In this document: positions 62,753 through 64,000 of the stretch, piece by piece
Layout: every line of letters starts with the position of its first letter
Numbering within the stretch: position 1 is the first letter of the stretch
Origin: Pricia mediterranea
GTDB lineage: Bacteria > Bacteroidota > Bacteroidia > Flavobacteriales > Flavobacteriaceae
Direction: 5' to 3'
Assembly (NCBI RefSeq): GCF_032248455.1
Contig: NZ_JAVTTP010000001.1
Location: 3,942,001 to 4,006,000, forward strand
Length of the DNA stretch: 64,000 nucleotides
Notes under the pieces: generated by a model
Databases searched by the model: none
What the model saw: only the letters and a program-made list of their open reading frames with translations
Told to the model about the DNA's origin: nothing
Made by a program: the position numbers and the translations under genes

Positions 62753-64000
62753 TTATCCCAACTGGAGTTCGTTCTTGATGCGATCGATTTTGGCATCGAG
62801 CTCCGCATCCACTTTTTTGAAATTTTCCGCCTTTTCAAGCTCAGTGTTCGTACTGATGTAGAATTTAACCTTGGGTTCGGTACCACTGGGACGGGCGGCG
62901 ATCCGTGTGCCGTCTTCGGTCTCATAGATCAGCACGTTGGATTTTGGGATGTCGATGGGCTTTTCTTCCCCGGTCAATACGTTTTTAGCGACGGAGGTGT
63001 TGTAGTCCTCGATCCATTTTACTTTGGAGCCGGCAACGGTCTGCACGGGATTTTCCTTAAAATCCTTTAGCATTTGCTTGATCTCCTCGGCCCCGCTGAT
63101 GCCTTTCTTGGTCAGGGAAATCAGGTGTTCCTTATAAAAACCGTAAGCGACGTAGCAATCGATCAGGTCTTTGAAAAAAGAGCTGCCGTTGGCCTTGGCC
63201 TGGGCCCCGATTTCACAAGCGAGTAGGGCAGAGGTGACGGCATCCTTATCACGGACGAAGTCCCCGACCATATAGCCGAAGCTCTCCTCGCCGCCCCCCA
63301 GGAATTGAAGTTCCGGATAATCCTTGATCATTTTGCCGATCCATTTGAATCCGGTCAAGGCCGTCTTGAAGGTAACTCCATAGGCCTTGGCCATAGCCTC
63401 CAGCATCGGGGTAGAAACGATGGTCGTTGCCACGAATTCGTTGCCTTCAAAACCTTTTTTCTTTTTTTGCTCCAATAGAAAGTGGGTCATCATGATCATG
63501 GCCTGATTGCCGTTGACGATTTCCATTTTTCCTTCCAGGTTCCGTACGGCCACTCCTAAACGATCGCTGTCGGGGTCGGTACCGATGACCATGTCCGCTC
63601 CAATTTCTTCCGCTTTTTCAATGGCCATGGAGAGGGCTTCCGGTTCCTCCGGATTGGGGGATTCCACCGTGGGAAAATCCCCGTTCGGCTCTGCCTGGGC
63701 CTCGATAATCGTAACATTTTTATAGCCCGCCCGTTTCAGCACCTCGGGAATGGCCGTTATCGAAGTGCCGTGCAGCGACGTGAATACGATTTTAAAGTCG
63801 TCTTTGCCGGGCACATTGAAATCGCCGTGGGCGACCGAAGCCTCAAAAAAGGCCTCATCGACCTCGGTATCGATGCTTTCAATGAGCTCGTCGTTTCCCT
63901 CGAAATTGATTTCTTCATAGGAGAGGGCGTTGATGGCCGCTACGATTTCCCCGTCCTGGGGCGGTACGATCTGGCAGCCATCGGACCAATACACCTTGTA
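62753..64000 (-). CDS. phosphoglucomutase/phosphomannomutase (C-terminal 416 residues, cut by window edge)
   Basis: The frame is open to the last base of the window (YKVYWSDGCQ...), so the N-terminal domain with the phosphoserine is missing. Seen here: metal loop GTDPDSDRLG, sugar-binding FLGGGEESFGYM and phosphate-binding RPSGTEPKVKFY. Alpha-D-phosphohexomutase family of the long (about 570-residue) type that interconverts glucose 1- and 6-phosphate, the entry to UDP-glucose for the polysaccharide and trehalose genes. Probably co-transcribed with the ABC transporter gene. Confidence 0.93.
   Translation of the reverse strand, partial: YKVYWSDGCQIVPPQDGEIVAAINALSYEEINFEGNDELIESIDTEVDEAFFEASVAHGDFNVPGKDDFKIVFTSLHGTSITAIPEVLKRAGYKNVTIIEAQAEPNGDFPTVESPNPEEPEALSMAIEKAEEIGADMVIGTDPDSDRLGVAVRNLEGKMEIVNGNQAMIMMTHFLLEQKKKKGFEGNEFVATTIVSTPMLEAMAKAYGVTFKTALTGFKWIGKMIKDYPELQFLGGGEESFGYMVGDFVRDKDAVTSALLACEIGAQAKANGSSFFKDLIDCYVAYGFYKEHLISLTKKGISGAEEIKQMLKDFKENPVQTVAGSKVKWIEDYNTSVAKNVLTGEEKPIDIPKSNVLIYETEDGTRIAARPSGTEPKVKFYISTNTELEKAENFKKVDAELDAKIDRIKNELQLG

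Noticed and set aside
60913-62925. 63-residue N-terminal extension of the ABC transporter frame
   Set aside because: It overlaps the end of the phosphoglucomutase gene in another frame; ATG 62736 gives the normal exporter N-terminus 16 bp after the mutase stop.
1-64000. CRISPR arrays, tRNA or rRNA genes, prophage or complete insertion sequences
   Set aside because: No regularly spaced repeats of CRISPR type, no tRNA cloverleaf, no rRNA segment and no transposase or phage protein was recognised on either strand.

Overview
The window looks like a chromosomal segment of a marine-type member of the Flavobacteriaceae (phylum Bacteroidota). The evidence is a type IX secretion (T9SS) C-terminal sorting domain, Bacteroidota-style outer-membrane export lipoprotein and tyrosine-kinase pair, ECF sigma/anti-sigma pairs with 'NPFKTPEGYFD'-type proteins, several upstream elements matching the Bacteroidota -7 promoter box TAnnTTTG, and almost no Shine-Dalgarno sequences. 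I see no rRNA, tRNA, CRISPR array, prophage or complete insertion sequence.

Region 1 (1-20.3 kb) is the edge of an exopolysaccharide/capsule locus. Minus-strand genes make UDP-uronic acids: a TviB-like dehydrogenase cut by the window edge, a TviC/WbpP-like epimerase, a UDP-glucuronate epimerase and ugd. Plus-strand genes are a UDP-xylose synthase, a PglE-like aminotransferase, a PglF/WbpM-like dehydratase, the Wza-like export lipoprotein and the Wzc-like tyrosine autokinase, closed by a strong terminator. A 2040-residue T9SS-secreted sugar-dehydrogenase/malectin/PKD protein follows. The cognate CpsB phosphatase and a LETM1-related biofilm-type gene are convergent to it.

Region 2 (20.7-27 kb) carries envelope genes: a DUF547 protein, outer-membrane phospholipase A, an LpxL-type acyltransferase, and a 1201-residue barrel protein whose phosphoesterase-like head has lost its metal ligands. 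Region 3 (27-39.3 kb) holds an ECF sigma/RskA-type anti-sigma pair, a Cu/Zn superoxide dismutase lipoprotein, an amidohydrolase lipoprotein, a ThuA/PQQ-dehydrogenase/cytochrome c lipoprotein, M1 and M28 peptidases and a PD40/NTF2-like protein. Region 4 (39.5-43.7 kb) is a divergent pair: a fused trehalose-phosphate synthase/phosphatase and a GH15 hydrolase. Region 5 (44.2-52.6 kb) is a fatty-acid beta-oxidation unit (acyl-CoA ligase; MarR regulator - FadN-like - FadA-like - FadE-like) into which a four-helix-bundle gene has been inserted. Region 6 (52.6-64 kb) has purL, an RsmB-family methyltransferase, a beta-propeller lipoprotein, a second ECF sigma/anti-sigma/CpxP-like operon, an MsbA-like ABC transporter and a phosphoglucomutase cut by the right edge.

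The most unusual signals are in the DNA rather than in gene content. A palindromic repeat family seen between genes (about 27.07, 34.65 and 34.71 kb) also sits, in frame, inside purL, which carries a second in-frame hairpin insert too. Degenerate tandem tracts with a 7-8 bp period begin at or across stop codons at several loci. Two unannotated micro-ORFs, a GC-rich structured intergenic island and the degenerate phosphoesterase-barrel protein are the other points of interest.
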